Positions 11,433 through 22,814 of a stretch of 64,000 bases of DNA are shown here, piece by piece. A program made the position numbers and the translations under genes. A model generated the notes under the pieces. It did no database searches. It saw only the letters and a list, made by a program, of their open reading frames with translations, and was not told the origin of the DNA. The stretch's first letter is position 1. Each line of letters opens with the position of its first letter. The DNA comes from Pseudeuparius sepicola. Its lineage: Eukaryota > Arthropoda > Insecta > Coleoptera > Anthribidae. The stretch is from positions 116,984,035 through 117,048,034 of the forward strand of contig OY987298.1 of the NCBI GenBank assembly GCA_963920635.1, given 5' to 3'.

Positions 11433-11653
11433 AATGTAATAGCTAATGATTGACAAGATTACAAAAAGACAATAAAGAGTAAATACATTCACGACAAAAG
11501 CAACGGTACATAAACTAAAAACAACCAAAATTTTTTACCAACGTTGTTACTTTTTTTGTTAAGAAATTCCATGTCAATGGCGATCTATTGGTATATACTT
11601 ATGAGGGATGGTACGTTATTTTACATACATAATTACATTTTATTAACCGGTAT

Positions 11654-12096
11654 CAGTGGCGTAGAGGGGGCTGTGGAATGAATCTTTGTGTTTAAAATTT
11701 TAAAATGTATACTAGCCACTACAATTCTATCGACAATTTGTGTAAAATGTTTCAATAGGTTACTTTGAAAGACAGAATTCTGTTTATAAGTTTGTCATTT
11801 TTTTGCATTTTTATGGTTTTCAAAATAAAATGTCAAAATAAAGTTGATTTACCTAAAATTTGTCGCTCATATTATAACAGGTTACAATATTTTTTTTTAT
11901 TTATTTAAGCTGTTTGAGCTTAACATATAAGTATAATTTTCCACCTCCACCCCTTCCTGCCACACACCACCAATATTACTACATAATTTTACTCTTACTA
12001 CTAATTACCGTTGATTGATTCCTCTATCGACGTTATTACTAATTTACTACTACTTCCTAAATCTGTCAGTTATAAAGGTCCCGCTCTACGTCACTG
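11654..12096. mobile_element. hAT-like MITE
   Basis: A 443-bp element with ends CAGTGGCGTAGAGGGGG and (complement) CAGTGACGTAGAGCGGGA, typical of insect hAT termini. Flanking 8-mers ACCGGTAT and ACCAGTTT match at 6 of 8, consistent with an aged TSD. Noncoding. Confidence 0.6.
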
Positions 12097-12265
12097 ACCA
12101 GTTTGACGAGGTCAACGAAAAAGACAGGCGCTAACGCATAATCGCGTAGTCAGGTGACCAACTTAGTCCTATATAATTAAAGGCATTTTTGGAGATAAGT
12201 AGAAAAAACAAATTTCGTAACAACTTGGCGAGTTCTCTTTCATCTATTACATTATTGGTTTTATG
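12097..12265 (+). repeat. Repeat Y, copy 2 (5' part)
   Basis: About 90% like 3240-3410, including the CGCGTAGTCA block and CCTATATAA box. It breaks off just before the hammerhead position. About 300 bp of other sequence follows, then the distal Y segment resumes at 12565-12615, so the ribozyme block was replaced or interrupted. Confidence 0.7.
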
Positions 12266-12564
12266 CATCCAGGCTTTCTCTAATTGTTTTTTCAAAATTT
12301 TCAAACTACCTGAGCTGTTTTGGACTGAGAGTTAAACGGCACTACACTCAAATATTTTGGCACATTCTCAGAAATTGTTGGGACAGCACCTCCCTTTAGC
12401 TTAGGGATTTTTCTCCCACAACACATTTCTCCGCTTTAATTGTTTCACTTTCTTGAAAATATGTTAGCCACACATACTTAAGGGTTTTTTAGAAATTAAA
12501 TCTCAGTTGGAATTTGACTAATCCATTTTTGGCGCAAATATTCATCCCGAGGCAAAGCAAATGT
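12266..12564. other. Unassigned segment replacing the ribozyme block of repeat Y
   Basis: Sits between the two parts of the second Y copy. The minus strand has protein-like stretches (for example SETIKAEKCVVGEKSLS), but no family was recognised. Confidence 0.35.
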
Positions 12565-12615
12565 TGTTATGGTGACATTTTCTTCCTGGCTTTTGTAATA
12601 AGTATAAATATAAAC
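12565..12615 (+). repeat. Repeat Y, copy 2 (distal part)
   Basis: Matches 3592-3640 (TGGTGACATTTTCTTCCTGG and onward). Confidence 0.65.
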
Positions 12616-12639
12616 AGACCCAATATAAATAAAAATGAC

Positions 12640-13070
12640 AACTCACCTCAGTATACTGTAAATATTGACGAGGTCCCAGTTGATCGGCAGCGTGAAAGGC
12701 CGAATAGGAACCGTATCAGGGCGTGAATCGACAACGAAAATCCTCGAGTACGTTACAACACTGATTTATTTCGCACAAGGCGAATGGTGAATAAAAAATA
12801 CACAAACCCGAACGTGGTCAACGGGAACGGCTTCCAGCCACCCGGACCGTCTGAACTCGCGGATCTCCCGTAAGCAGTTCACTCAGGCTCCTCTGTCCAT
12901 TCGTCCATTCCGGGGGAGAATTCCCCTTACAGCGCTCACGCGTCGGCGCGAGCGGCACCAATACTCCTGGACGGCACGGCTCCCACCCAGAGGCCATAAT
13001 AACACCTGGGCGGTTCCCCTCCGCCAGGACACACGCGCACTAGACACAAACTTGTTTATAAAATATAAAC
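12640..13070 (-). repeat. GC-rich LTR-like block
   Basis: GC-rich island. The minus strand carries GCGAAATAAATCAGTG (poly(A)-type signal) near 12760, and its content resembles an LTR R/U5. No defined ends, TSD or partner LTR. It could instead be a 5'UTR of another transposon. Confidence 0.35.
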
Positions 13071-13129
13071 TAAGACGTTGAAAAACACTTTAAACATTTA
13101 AAACTTCTAAAAACCCAAGCTGACGCTTT

Positions 13130-13228
13130 CAGTTATGGGACAAATATTTTTTAATTGACTATGAGTGTGTTATTTTTTCAGTTATGAGACATCTATTTTT
13201 TAATTGACTACGAGTGTGTTATTTTTTC
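13130..13228. repeat. 49-bp tandem duplication
   Basis: Two copies of a unit starting CAGTTATGGGACAAATATTT, period 49, with few differences. Confidence 0.8.
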
Positions 13229-13382
13229 TTTTCACAACGTGGCCACCCCACAAGCCGGCACAGCTCGTATAGGAACTTTTTATCTTAAAATGACTTTATC
13301 TACAAATATTAGGATAGATTACCAGCGATACCCGGACTGTAATGAAACTTCCACCGAGGTAATATATAAATATGTATGTTAG

Positions 13383-13841
13383 TTTATTCACATTTTTATT
13401 CATAGACAAATTCTTTTTCTCCTCGTTTTCGAGCTACATGGTGTTTAAATTTCCCAAAAAAATAACGTGTTATTTTATACCTATTTGTCTAATCGTTAAA
13501 GGTATTCAAACAAAATTTGGTACCCGGCACACCTACATTGATTAAATGTACCAAAACGTTATAGTACTAAGTTCCCCAAATACCCAGTGGCTGAGATACG
13601 GGTAGATATAATACATATATCAAATTTATTTAACAAAAAAATACTGATCCGGTCTTGTAAAAAAGACGTATTTCTACCTTATCTTATTTGCTTACCTTAT
13701 CTTCAAATAAAAGTTCCCTTTAGAATTGTTTTTGTATCTGCCACAGTTTCATGACAAATTTAATTTTTCGGCATTACTCCTTTTTGAAGCAAAATTATTC
13801 ATTTTGAAGAAATGACACTTTCAGATTATTAATTATGTCCT
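13383..13841. mobile_element. ~460-bp insertion in the left Z arm
   Basis: Comparison with the uninterrupted right arm (17735-17765) places an insertion between ATGTTAGT and CCTTTTTTAAAAT. At most one or two bases are duplicated, so a TSD-less process such as a Helitron-like insertion, or a replacement, is possible. No coding sequence. Confidence 0.5.
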
Positions 13842-14034
13842 TTTTTAAAATAGGCACTAAAGTGTCTCAGAATCGTCATTAAAAGCTTAGAAATCCTCAC
13901 TAAAGTAAGTCATTATTGTACGAGCAAGTGTCACCGTCGCCGCCAAACGTGGCCAGATATTCAAAACCCTGCCAATAAAGTATAATAATTTAACTCTTCA
14001 ACTGCTGTGCGGAATTATTACCTAAAACAACGTA

Positions 14035-14185
14035 ATCTTTCAATATTAACATAGTTCAGTCGGTCTGACGTTTGACGTTTACATCTCGCCAAGGCCTACT
14101 TATTGAAAAAATCGTACAATAATGGGTTACTTCAGTGCCCATTTCTGAGCTTTTATAATAATAATGACGATTTTGAGACCCTTCA
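14035..14185 (+). repeat. Repeat Z-related block
   Basis: Near-identical to 41505-41630: TTTACATCTCGCCAAGGCCT, then CGTACAATAATGGGTTACTT, then a TGACGATTTTGAGAC block. A diverged version occurs in the arms at 13.9 and 17.6 kb. Confidence 0.75.
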
Positions 14186-14204
14186 CTGACGCTTTCAAGA
14201 AAAC

Positions 14205-14310
14205 ACTTTTTTTATGGCTTGCGACATATGGAATAAAATGTTTTAGTTCTTGGCAACGCCAAGCTAAATTCCAATATATCTAATGGAAATTTAGTATGCA
14301 CAGTAAAAAA
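14205..14310 (-). repeat. Repeat Y fragment (hammerhead 3' flank)
   Basis: Inverted, diverged copy of 3505-3600 around TTCCATTAGATATTGGA. The ribozyme itself is missing. Confidence 0.6.
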
Positions 14311-15539
14311 TGGATGGAATAGTACATAACCTTACGTGAAATAAATTACATAACTTATTCTGTACGTGCACTATATAATATGTAATTTCACGGTTTTATG
14401 CTATTTTCCACAAAAACTGAGAAGTTCGTATGTAAAATGGAAAAAATACCTAAAAATTGTGGAATTTTATATCACAAATATAAGTCTGTAATGTCACAAT
14501 GAAAAATTCCAAAATATATGTGAGCCTACGTCATTTCTGTATTTTCACGCAACAAATTACGCGAATTCGAAGGCACAAGCAACTACAAGCGCGTCGCCAA
14601 CGTCGTGAATCACACGGCAAAGGGTCTCGTCTGTTTCTCATCACCCTCAGACTCAGTTCTAAAATTCTAGTAACAAGTGCGGATACATGCTTACGCTGCT
14701 GAGCTTTCCGGACGAAGATAAGTGAAAAGCCAGTGTTGTGGATGAACATTGCTGTGTCTATAAGTAGGTACGTGTTGTTTATAGTGTTTATTTATACGTG
14801 CATCCAGATAGGATAAGGTCAGTTTTCAAAATCATGATATACCTACTTATGTAGATACTTATTATAAAACAGTAGGTATAATGTTTTTTTGTTGTTCCTT
14901 AATTTGATTTGTCTAATAAACCGTTCAAAAATATACCCGTATTTTTATTTATAATTCTGAATGTTCCGGAGGGAGCGTATCTACAGAGAATATTTTTTCG
15001 AAGTTGTAAATGTTGCGAAGAAAACTAAATGTAGTTCACTATATGATTTGTACTGTAGACTGTAGTAGGTATACAACATTTCGCCTGTTTGAATAATTTC
15101 TTTATTTTTCAAGTTAGAAAAAAATGCAAAAGTTATAGGAAATTGTCTGGGCTTAACTAGAAGAAAACTTATACACGACGATTTCGAGATAAGATCCAAA
15201 CTTTAATGAAATACCCTATAGGTACTTTATGCATTTTTTAAATCTGCTGTCTATATTAAAAATTTCAATTTACAAAACAACAATTGAACTATTAAATATG
15301 TGATAATGAACAATATATTTCCAAATGCAAGTAATAATAATATATATAGAAGAAAAATCAAACTTATTTCAAATTCGTAATTGTACTTCTAATCTACACC
15401 TTAATATCTTATTTATTAACATTTTTTCTAATCTATAAAATAAATAAGTTAAAGGAAATAGAGATTTCCCCATATTAAAGTACCCATTTTTATATACGCA
15501 TAAAATTTGAGGTTAAATTACTGTCATCAGGTAGGCACC
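14311..15539. other. AT-rich unassigned stretch
   Basis: Includes a small CG-rich patch near 14575-14650 with overlapping opposite open frames of no known family. No other features. Confidence 0.35.
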
Positions 15540-16240
15540 CACGGGCGTAGCCAGGATTTAGTTTTGGGGGGGGGGGTTAGTTTGAGAAGTAAATAAAACA
15601 ACAAAAATATACTTACATGAAATTTAATATCTATATATTCATCCGAAAAACTACGACACATTTATAAAGTTCTTAACTTTAAATGAAATGGATAAATTAA
15701 TTTCGTTCCTCTGCGCTAAATCTAAAACCATTAAAGAAGAAATCTTCGGCTTTTTCTTTTAAATATATCCACTACTTCATCTGCATGAATTTCTGTTCCA
15801 TAGTGAATGTTCATTAGAGCCAAACCATTAAGTCTGTTTTCACTTGTAGTGTTTCGTAAATAGTTTTTCAGTCTCCTTAGGCTCGAGAAAGACCTTTCTG
15901 GGGTAGCAGTGGATACAGGAATGGTAGCCAAGATTTGTAGTAATGTGTAAATATTAGGATAAAGGTTTTTATCGCACATATCTAGGCATTCCAAACTAGA
16001 TTTCGGGGTAGGCAGTCTTCTTATCAGCATGCAAGGTAGCTGAAGCTTTGATAGCTAAATCCAAATTTGTTTCTTTATTAGAAACCCCTTGACCTTGACT
16101 ACACCACTTTTTCCAGTAGTCCATACCTTTAAGTTTATCACCCTTCCTTTTTTTCCCTCCATTTTTCGACAGTAATAATGATTCACGTATCTATCCTTAA
16201 CAAGGTCATCGAATAACAGCGCACTAAAATTACTCACTTA
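15540..16240 (-). pseudogene. hAT transposase relic (C-terminal dimerisation domain)
   Basis: Minus-strand remains of a hAT transposase related to the ZMYM1-like group. The 99-residue frame 15731-16030 contains NIYTLLQILATIPVSTATPE, then RSFSSLRRLKNYLRNT and ENRLNGLALMNIH, the hallmark hAT C-terminal dimerisation region. Just upstream, KKWCSQGQGVSNKE-type residues appear in shifted frames (16040-16110), so at least one frameshift separates them. The catalytic core and zinc finger are missing. Past the C-terminus at 15543 there is a hAT-like terminus (CGGGCGTAGCCAGGATTT plus a G run), supporting the right-hand end of the copy. The opposite terminus was not found. The copy is dead. Confidence 0.8.
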
Positions 16241-16410
16241 CCGGTACACTTAATTCTCTTCACTATTCGTTCACCACTTTTCACTTTTATTCGCTTCGAG
16301 TTCGCATGGAACAATACTGCCGTAAGCGCGGTCACGCGCCGCGGCGCCGCTTATATAGCAGCCCAGTAGCCGTCCAGAAACTTCCACGAACTTCCACAAA
16401 GTTCCGCTCA
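16237..16410 (-). promoter_or_regulatory. Heat-shock-type promoter (HSE, TATA, leader, splice donor)
   Basis: Read on the minus strand: an HSE-like array of five-base modules at about 16406-16371 (GGAAG-TTCGT-GGAAG-TTTCT-GGACG, three good modules and one near match), a TATATAAG box at about 16357-16350, then a purine-rich leader containing GAAGCGAATAAAAGTGAAAA and ending at CCG|GTAAGTGAG (about 16237), a strong splice-donor match. This resembles insect hsp promoters and leaders, some of which (hsp83/90 type) have a leader intron. It lies directly upstream of the hAT relic on the same strand. Whether the transposon owns it or landed downstream of it is not decidable here. Confidence 0.5.
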
Positions 16411-16633
16411 TTTCGACCGAGGGGCGTGGCGAATAATCGAGAAACAACGCAAAGTGTCCCTACAATACAAAATAGTTCGGCTGCAACTGCGTCTGCCTCT
16501 CGTCAAAAGATGGCGCTAGGCGCTACTATTACTACATATATTCAAACGTAATAATAATTTAACTCTTCACTCCTCGTATTTTTTCGGTATAATATTAGGT
16601 AATATTTTGCTTATTTCGGGGGTTTGAACCCCC
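16411..16633. other. Unassigned
   Basis: Upstream of the heat-shock-type promoter. No features beyond GGGGGTTTGAACCCCC (a perfect inverted repeat) at about 16619-16634. Confidence 0.35.
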
Positions 16634-16760
16634 GTCGTGGTCTGCACACCTCCGAGAAACCCATACTAAATTTCCATTAGATATTGGAGACTAATTCGGT
16701 GTTGAATCAAAACATTTTGTCCCATAATATGCCAGGAGCCATTTCCATTTAATTATTATT
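16634..16760 (+). repeat. Repeat Y fragment starting at the hammerhead cleavage site
   Basis: Begins GTC|GTGGTCTGCACACCTCCG and matches 3472-3590. Homology starts at, or 3 nt before, the base after the predicted ribozyme cut (3475 equivalent). The ribozyme core is absent. Confidence 0.65.
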
Positions 16761-16822
16761 GGGGACGTTAAGTATTCACTTTTTCTATTATTGATGTTTG
16801 TTTAAACTAATTCCTACTTATG

Positions 16823-17300
16823 TTAGGTATTGGCAGGAATGCACACAAGCCATAGCCCGCGGGGCTGACAGGGGGGAACCGTCGGGGCGCGCCTGGTGAT
16901 GCTTGTGGATACATCAGTGGCACACAGGTGCCGTGGATGTGTCTCGTTGCCTGGCGGAGCGCGTCTCGGGGGCCTTCCTGCCTCCGGGTGCCCACGCGGC
17001 GGTCTGCGGTTTTGGCAGGGAAGCCGCGGGGCAGTTGTTAAACAATAAGAGCCAGTATGACTTGTAAAGCACGACAGTATACCCACACCCTCACCCACAC
17101 CCTTATCGAGAGGGGTATACGCGACTGAATTTAAGATGCCAACGCCCCGACGGGCACTATGCGAACTAACTATATGGGCCATTGTCACCTCTAGCTTTGG
17201 GCACACTTTGGGTTTAAACTGCGTTGTTCTTTGTTCTTGTTCATTGTTCTTGTCGTCTTCTATATATTTTGTGGTCGTCTTCATAAAGTTATTTGGTTAT
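16823..17300. other. GC-rich block, possible transposon UTR or ORF remnant
   Basis: Strikingly GC-rich for the region. A minus-strand frame of 153 codons (16823-17284) is rich in Pro, Arg and His, as expected from GC composition alone. I recognise no domain. An old non-LTR 3'UTR or ORF remnant is possible but not shown. Confidence 0.3.
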
Positions 17301-17308
17301 TAGGTAAA

Positions 17309-17346
17309 AGTTCCCCCCGACAATCGGCGCCCGCCGATTGTGGGGC
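17309..17346. repeat. GC-rich hairpin
   Basis: CCCCGACAATCGGCG pairs with CGCCGATTGTGGGG (one bulged base) with a two-base loop. A very stable small stem-loop. Confidence 0.75.
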
Positions 17347-17828
17347 GAAAACAGCGGCCGGGCCGGACGTAAACACGGCACAAATCTTTCCAAATTTCGG
17401 ATTTTCCGCGGGTTTCCGCGAAGTTTCGATGTTGCAAAAGGTGCAAAATAGTGTGGTGATCAGTTTGAGCTGCATATAGTAAAAATTCATCCGGATTATA
17501 ACCATAAATATCGCCATGAAAAGTGAGGTGTCAAAGGAAATTTGAAAATTCATTTTCTCGGAAACTACGCCCGAGCACCAAAAACTAAGGTCAGATTCGT
17601 GTTCAGGGACCCCGAAAATAGGGGCGACGGTGACACTTGCTCGTACAATAATGACTTACTTTAGTGAGGATTTCTAATATAAGCTTTTAATGACGATTCT
17701 GAGACACTTCAGTGCCTATTTTAAAAAAGGACTAACATACATATTTATATATTACTTCGTTGGAAGTTTCATTACAGTCCCGGGTTATCGCTGGTAATCT
17801 ATCCTAATATTTGTAGATAAAGTCATTT

Positions 17829-18590
17829 AGGTGCCAAAATTTTAAAAAAAATCGGGGTAGACATACACCGCAGGAAACTGTACTTACCGGTTATTATAAA
17901 GTTTAAACATTATTGTTTATGATTTAAGTAATTGCAAAGGCGACAGGCAACTAAAAATGAACTAAAAGCAGAATTCGAAATAGAGAACTTTGTTGGTTAA
18001 ATTAAATTGATTCGAAACTTGTTCCATTTCGAAAATGTTTTCAGGAACAAACGAACAAAAAATGTTTAGGTTATTACCTCGGCGATCGAATCAAGATGGT
18101 TTTTCGTCCGAATCTCGCACTAAAACTTCGTAATTACACTGCATAACACTTTAGCATGTTCAAATTCCACTTCTGATAACTGAGGGAGGCCTTTTGGGCG
18201 TGGTAATCATAGTAAAAATCACATTTTACTTGCTTTATTTCATTTTCTAACAACTCTTCTTTAACTCTTCTCTCTTTTTTGGCGGGAATATTTAAACATT
18301 TGAATTCAACTGTTGTTATGTACTACATTAGGTATTATAACAAAACAGAAAACATAATATACGGATCAACAAAATGGCATGGCCCATAGACTTAGTTTAG
18401 CATTGCCTACAGGAGGCGTATTTCTTATATTCAATGGCGTATAGTAGGCAATAAAGATATATTGAAGTATAAAAAAATGCTATGTAGAGAAGCAACAACG
18501 GCGCTGTCAGCTCATGGATGAACGACCGCTATCTTTAAATTATTTATATTTATTATATTTTATTTATTATAATAAAACTTGTTTTTCTCG
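17829..18590. other. AT-rich unassigned stretch
   Basis: No features recognised. Confidence 0.35.
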
Positions 18591-18599
18591 ATTAAAAAA

Positions 18600-18735
18600 T
18601 ATAATGTGTCCCTCTGCACTGAAGTTCATTTTCATAACTAATGTGGTTTATTTTCCTCGGCCTTGGAGTCCGCGGCATCTAAATTCTGCATTCGTTATAA
18701 AAAGTTGAAATTCAGTGCCTCGGTACACAAATAAC
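18600..18735. repeat. Fold-back, family of 41022-41147
   Basis: Arms GCACTGAAGTTCA and TGAAATTCAGTGC enclose AATGTGGTTTATT and a CCTCGG-CCGCGG core. The same organisation recurs at 41 kb. Confidence 0.65.
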
Positions 18736-19084
18736 CAAGTATTTTTGACGATTTAGCTATCGCTTTTAAAAAACAAAATAAGAAGCAAAATAGTGGTTGG
18801 TAGGGTTGGCTATGGATGACATTATTGTTTTGCTGAATTTCTCTGACATTTTAGTCACTTCTGGTCAAGTATAAACTAAAATGTAATTTTTTTAATAAAA
18901 TTATTTTATTTTTTGCTTCCCGAAAATGTAATAAACGATCAACTAAATTAGCATTTTTGTTAATGAAACAAATGTAGTGTACCCATATCCTCGCCACTGG
19001 CTATTTGGGTAACTTGATATTTTCACTTTTTTTGACACTTGATCAATGCCAAATTTCATTTAATTTTTTTCGACACTAAACTGA

Positions 19085-19360
19085 AATGACATTGACATTC
19101 CACTTTAACGTGACATGATCTTTGAGAAAGGAGGAATACTTATTCTCCGAAAGCTCAGGAAACAAGTTATTTTTTGAGTTACACGTTTAAAGTTTCGTTT
19201 ATTTACTGTTAAGAATTTATTAATGTTCCTGACAACTTGAAAAAGTTGTCTTTTAATCAGTTTAGTGGAGAAAACCCAATTAAAAATTAAATGGATCTCT
19301 TCGTACCACAAATAAATTTTAGAAAAAATAATGCCAAATTTCATTTGAATACCTTTAACG
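19085..19360 (+). repeat. Repeat X copy
   Basis: Dispersed repeat with TGATCTTTGAGAAAGGAGGA, a CAGGAAACAA block, AAGTTTCGTTTATTTACTGT, GAAAAAGTTGTCTTTTAATC and AATTAAAAATTAAATGGATC. Related copies: 29600-29830 (inverted), 38000-38153 with 40731-40860 (split by an insertion), and 51590-51730. These served as empty-site references. Confidence 0.75.
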
Positions 19361-19518
19361 GTTTTAAAAATAAGAAATAAAATGTTAAAATTTTTGAAAA
19401 TTTAAACACCCTGTATTTCGAAAATGAGGCGGCTGTGAATAACAAGTTATATGCAGCAAAATATTTTAGTCTTATTATATGGTGTTCCACCACTTGTTGA
19501 AGTGTCCCAGGATAAAAC

Positions 19519-19683
19519 CGTTGACTGACGTACTTCTCACGGCTATAGCTTCATATTCTGAAAAGTAGATGGCGCCTATGGTCAACAATGTATTTTGCAT
19601 TGTAGTTTGTCTCCGGGAAGCGCATGGTGAGCATGTCAAACATGACAGCCGTGAGCAGTATTTATTAATACGTCAGTCAACGA
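19519..19683. mobile_element. Short fold-back MITE
   Basis: About 165 bp with arms CGTTGACTGACGTA / TACGTCAGTCAACG and CTCACGGCT / AGCCGTGAG further in. Noncoding. Confidence 0.6.
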
Positions 19684-19689
19684 TAAAAC

Positions 19690-21035
19690 TGAATCGCCTT
19701 TATAATATGATGTGTAAGAACCTTGTTTTGAATAATTTTATGGCGCTAAAGGGAAAAATTTATGATTTGTTAACGGAAACTGAAATTTTTGTAAAATTAT
19801 TGTATGTACCTATACTATGTATATACTCCTCTCAAAATTAGAGTAGTTGTTGACAAAGTGACCGCAATTGTTTTATCAGAAAAGTGACAGACTTCCCATT
19901 TTTTTGTCTAGCAATTCAATGACTAAAATATCATTGCGAATAAAATATTATTTAGAAAATATTTGCTTACAATTTTAGGAACTGATTGAACTGATTATTT
20001 ACTTAAACCTACTATAGAAATCAAGAATCTCCTAACAACCAATTCAGTGAATAATATAGTTATGATTACTTGTGTAGGTATATTGTTAATTGGGTATCAG
20101 ATTTGTGTACCTAATACCTCAGAATTCATTCCGATAACCCTATACTTTCTATACTTACAAAAAAACGATACCAAAGACCTATATTAATTATAGTTCGGAG
20201 CTATCTAATAAGTCTTTGATGATACAAACCAATATATATTGCCTTGGAGAAAGTTGAGGTCAATAATTAGTCTGAGCATCCCAGGTGGCCTTATCTATAC
20301 TCTTAACCTTGTCCATACTTGTATTTCTTTAATTTGAAAAAGAAGGTTCTCCCCTAGGGCCTGTGAGAGATATATAAATACAATAACTTCAAGAACTTTC
20401 TTATTAGCTGACATTGGTCGTTTAATGAAAGAGTTCATGTGGTACATTTTTAAACAGATTTCCATTGTATCTTGGTTAAAACTGTCCCTTTTTATCTTAA
20501 TTAAATTTTGAATATTGGGGCGAGGTTTTAATGTCAACAAAAGTATGTGATGGATGGAATCCATCAATGCAAGGTGCTTGGACCGTTCAAAAATTTCTGC
20601 ACTTGCGATTGGCTGGGTGCTGACTTTAAAAACTCGCTCGTACTCTAAATGCCCCTGCTCAATTATATTTTAATTAGCTTCCCGGATTGAATTTCCTGCA
20701 AACAAATCCCCGCCTTTTTTATTACTCGCCGCAAGTAAACCCAGGCACCCTTTTAATCATACTAGTGCTTGATTTGCGGAGTGTCCGTATTTTCTGCGAA
20801 AATATGAGCGCCACGCTTAGTTTTGTAAACAGAATTGTATGAAGTTGTGTAGCTTTATTTTTTCTTTAAGAATATTATGATACTTAACACTGAGATAAAT
20901 ATTACAGTTCCCGAAATAGTTATGGTAGAACTCTAAGGCGTTCAACAACTACACAGGGAGTTAACTCCAACGAAAAACGAAACGTTTGCTACATAGGTAT
21001 ATTTGAATATTGCTCATTTTCAATCTACAATGTAT
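19690..21035. other. AT-rich unassigned stretch
   Basis: No features recognised. Confidence 0.35.
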
Positions 21036-21039
21036 TTCC

Positions 21040-21240
21040 CTTTGAGTGGAGACAATCCCGTATTTTTGAAAAGAAGGGCCGATTTTCAAAAAACTTTTTT
21101 ACCTATAGCACTCGAAGAGCTCTACACTTTGGGTTCAAATTTTTTGAAATAGTCCTATTCCATGGCCTACTGTTATTAAAAGAAGACACCCCAAAATCAC
21201 AAAGCCATATTAGGCATTTCTTAATTTTTACCTTGTATTA
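21040..21240 (-). repeat. Repeat W, copy 2 (inverted)
   Basis: Inverted complement of blocks in 5600-5790, including ACTCGAAGAGCTCTACA and CAAAGCCATATTAGGCA. Confidence 0.55.
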
Positions 21241-21854
21241 ACCACAGGACATAATTTTGTTGATATTTTTTCGGGAATAGATTAATCGTTTCCCAGGTAT
21301 TATTTTACCAGAGAACATTCCCTGTTCTCTGATTTTACATAATATAGCCAGCCTAGCTCATACAGGATGTATCGTAAAAAAATTAAAATTTTGATGATAC
21401 AATCATATAATTAAAAAAATATATAATAAAAAAAATTGTGAATTTCACTGCAATCTACATTGTAAAAATATATTATTTCATTTTAACATTTCCTTACAAT
21501 TTACAATTATTGTAAACACCATCCCCCATCCTTAATTAATTCTGCTTTATTCGACAAGAAACATATAATATCAATCAAAATAAGGCGTGCTTTACAATTA
21601 TTTTTATCCCATTTTTGTAAAAACTAACCTGAGTAATAATCTTGAAAAATAATCTCTTTTGTATCATTTTCGATATTTATGGTAGGTCAAAACGTTTTTT
21701 CTTAAATTATACGTTAATTGAAAACACTTTTCTCAGGTACACGTTTGTCGTATCTAAAAGACAATGAAATCGCTCAAAAATGAAAAATTGGCGGATTTGT
21801 CGTCCCTTGCCAACAGTTAAAAAAATTGAACGTGGTTAATGTCTACGACCCTCT
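21241..21854. other. AT-rich unassigned stretch
   Basis: Between two W copies. Nothing recognised. Confidence 0.35.
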
Positions 21855-22110
21855 GTCGAAAGCTTATGGATGATCTTTCCCAGAACATCTAAAAATATCG
21901 AAAATATTTTTCCACCCTCAAGACCCCCAAAAATCTCAAAACCATATTAAGCATTTTTTTAAGAATAAAATGGATTATGCCATAGGATTGGCCTTAATTC
22001 AAAACTCTTGGTATAAAATTTAAATACTCTAAATCAGTAAGTGCCTCGTATAAACCACTAGAGATATTTTGGTGATCTTTCTCAAAAATCGATTAACCTT
22101 TGCCTAAGGT
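21855..22110 (-). repeat. Repeat W, copy 3
   Basis: Contains AAAACCATATTAAGCATT and a following ATAAAATGGATTATGCC block related to 5590-5650. Confidence 0.5.
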
Positions 22111-22810
22111 ATTATTTTACATAGTATAGTCAATATACCTACAAAATTATAATTTTACGAAAATATAATTTATTTATCTAAACAAATCGGGGTTATACTA
22201 GGCTCTGGGTGCTTAGGTAACTGCCGATTACAGATTATATTTTTACTAAAATGGGATAAAAATAAATGTAAATAAAAAATAATTGTTATCCTATCAAGTA
22301 CCTACTTCTTCTTTTGTTTTCCATATTAATATTTTTTTTCTTGCAGAGTTATCATTTTAGTGCTCCTTTTCATTCGGCAGCAAAAGCGTATTTTTGTTTT
22401 ATAACAATAATATCAGTCGAAAAATAAAACTTTCACTTGCTACTTTCAAATTTTTTCGCAAAATTTGTACCATTCAAGGTAAAAAAGACTTCCTTATGAA
22501 CGAATTGATATTGACAAAATTTGGACACCCTATTTCAAGAAAACCAATGGCACTTTTTTCTTCATTTCAAATTTATAATTATTTATCTCTAAAATGTAAA
22601 AACAGCTAGTGAAAATTTTATTTTTCGAATGTTGGAGTCCACAAGTGTTTGCACACTTTGCCAATTTCAACGGAAACGGTTCATTTCATCGTTATGAAAT
22701 GAAACAAAAGGACACTATATTCGTTTGTTGCACAATAAAAAATTTATACTAAAATTATGAACCTGCAAGACCAAAAAAACCTGACAACAAATGCGAGAAA
22801 AAAACACGAC
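22111..22810. other. AT-rich unassigned stretch
   Basis: No features recognised. Confidence 0.35.
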
Positions 22811-22814
22811 ACCA

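Larger units (their letters stand above)
13281..17828. mobile_element. Candidate 4.5-kb inverted-repeat element (repeat Z arms)
   Basis: The left arm (13281-13382 plus 13842-13950) is the inverted complement of 17626-17828. Shared blocks include GACTTTATCTACAAATATTA, AGATTACCAGCGATA and AAGTGTCACCGTCGCC. The left arm is split by about 460 bp that is absent from the right arm. The arms may be TIRs of one old element, or two independent copies of repeat Z in opposite orientation; I found no clear TSD. The interior holds a hAT transposase relic, a heat-shock-type promoter and a GC-rich block. Confidence 0.4.

Noticed and set aside
15520..15535. Second CTGATGA box (minus strand) as a hammerhead
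   Set aside because: No stem II or GAAA box follows.
16823..17284. 153-residue minus-strand frame as a real gene
   Set aside because: Composition-driven Pro/Arg/His-rich translation without recognisable domain; kept only as a GC-rich block.
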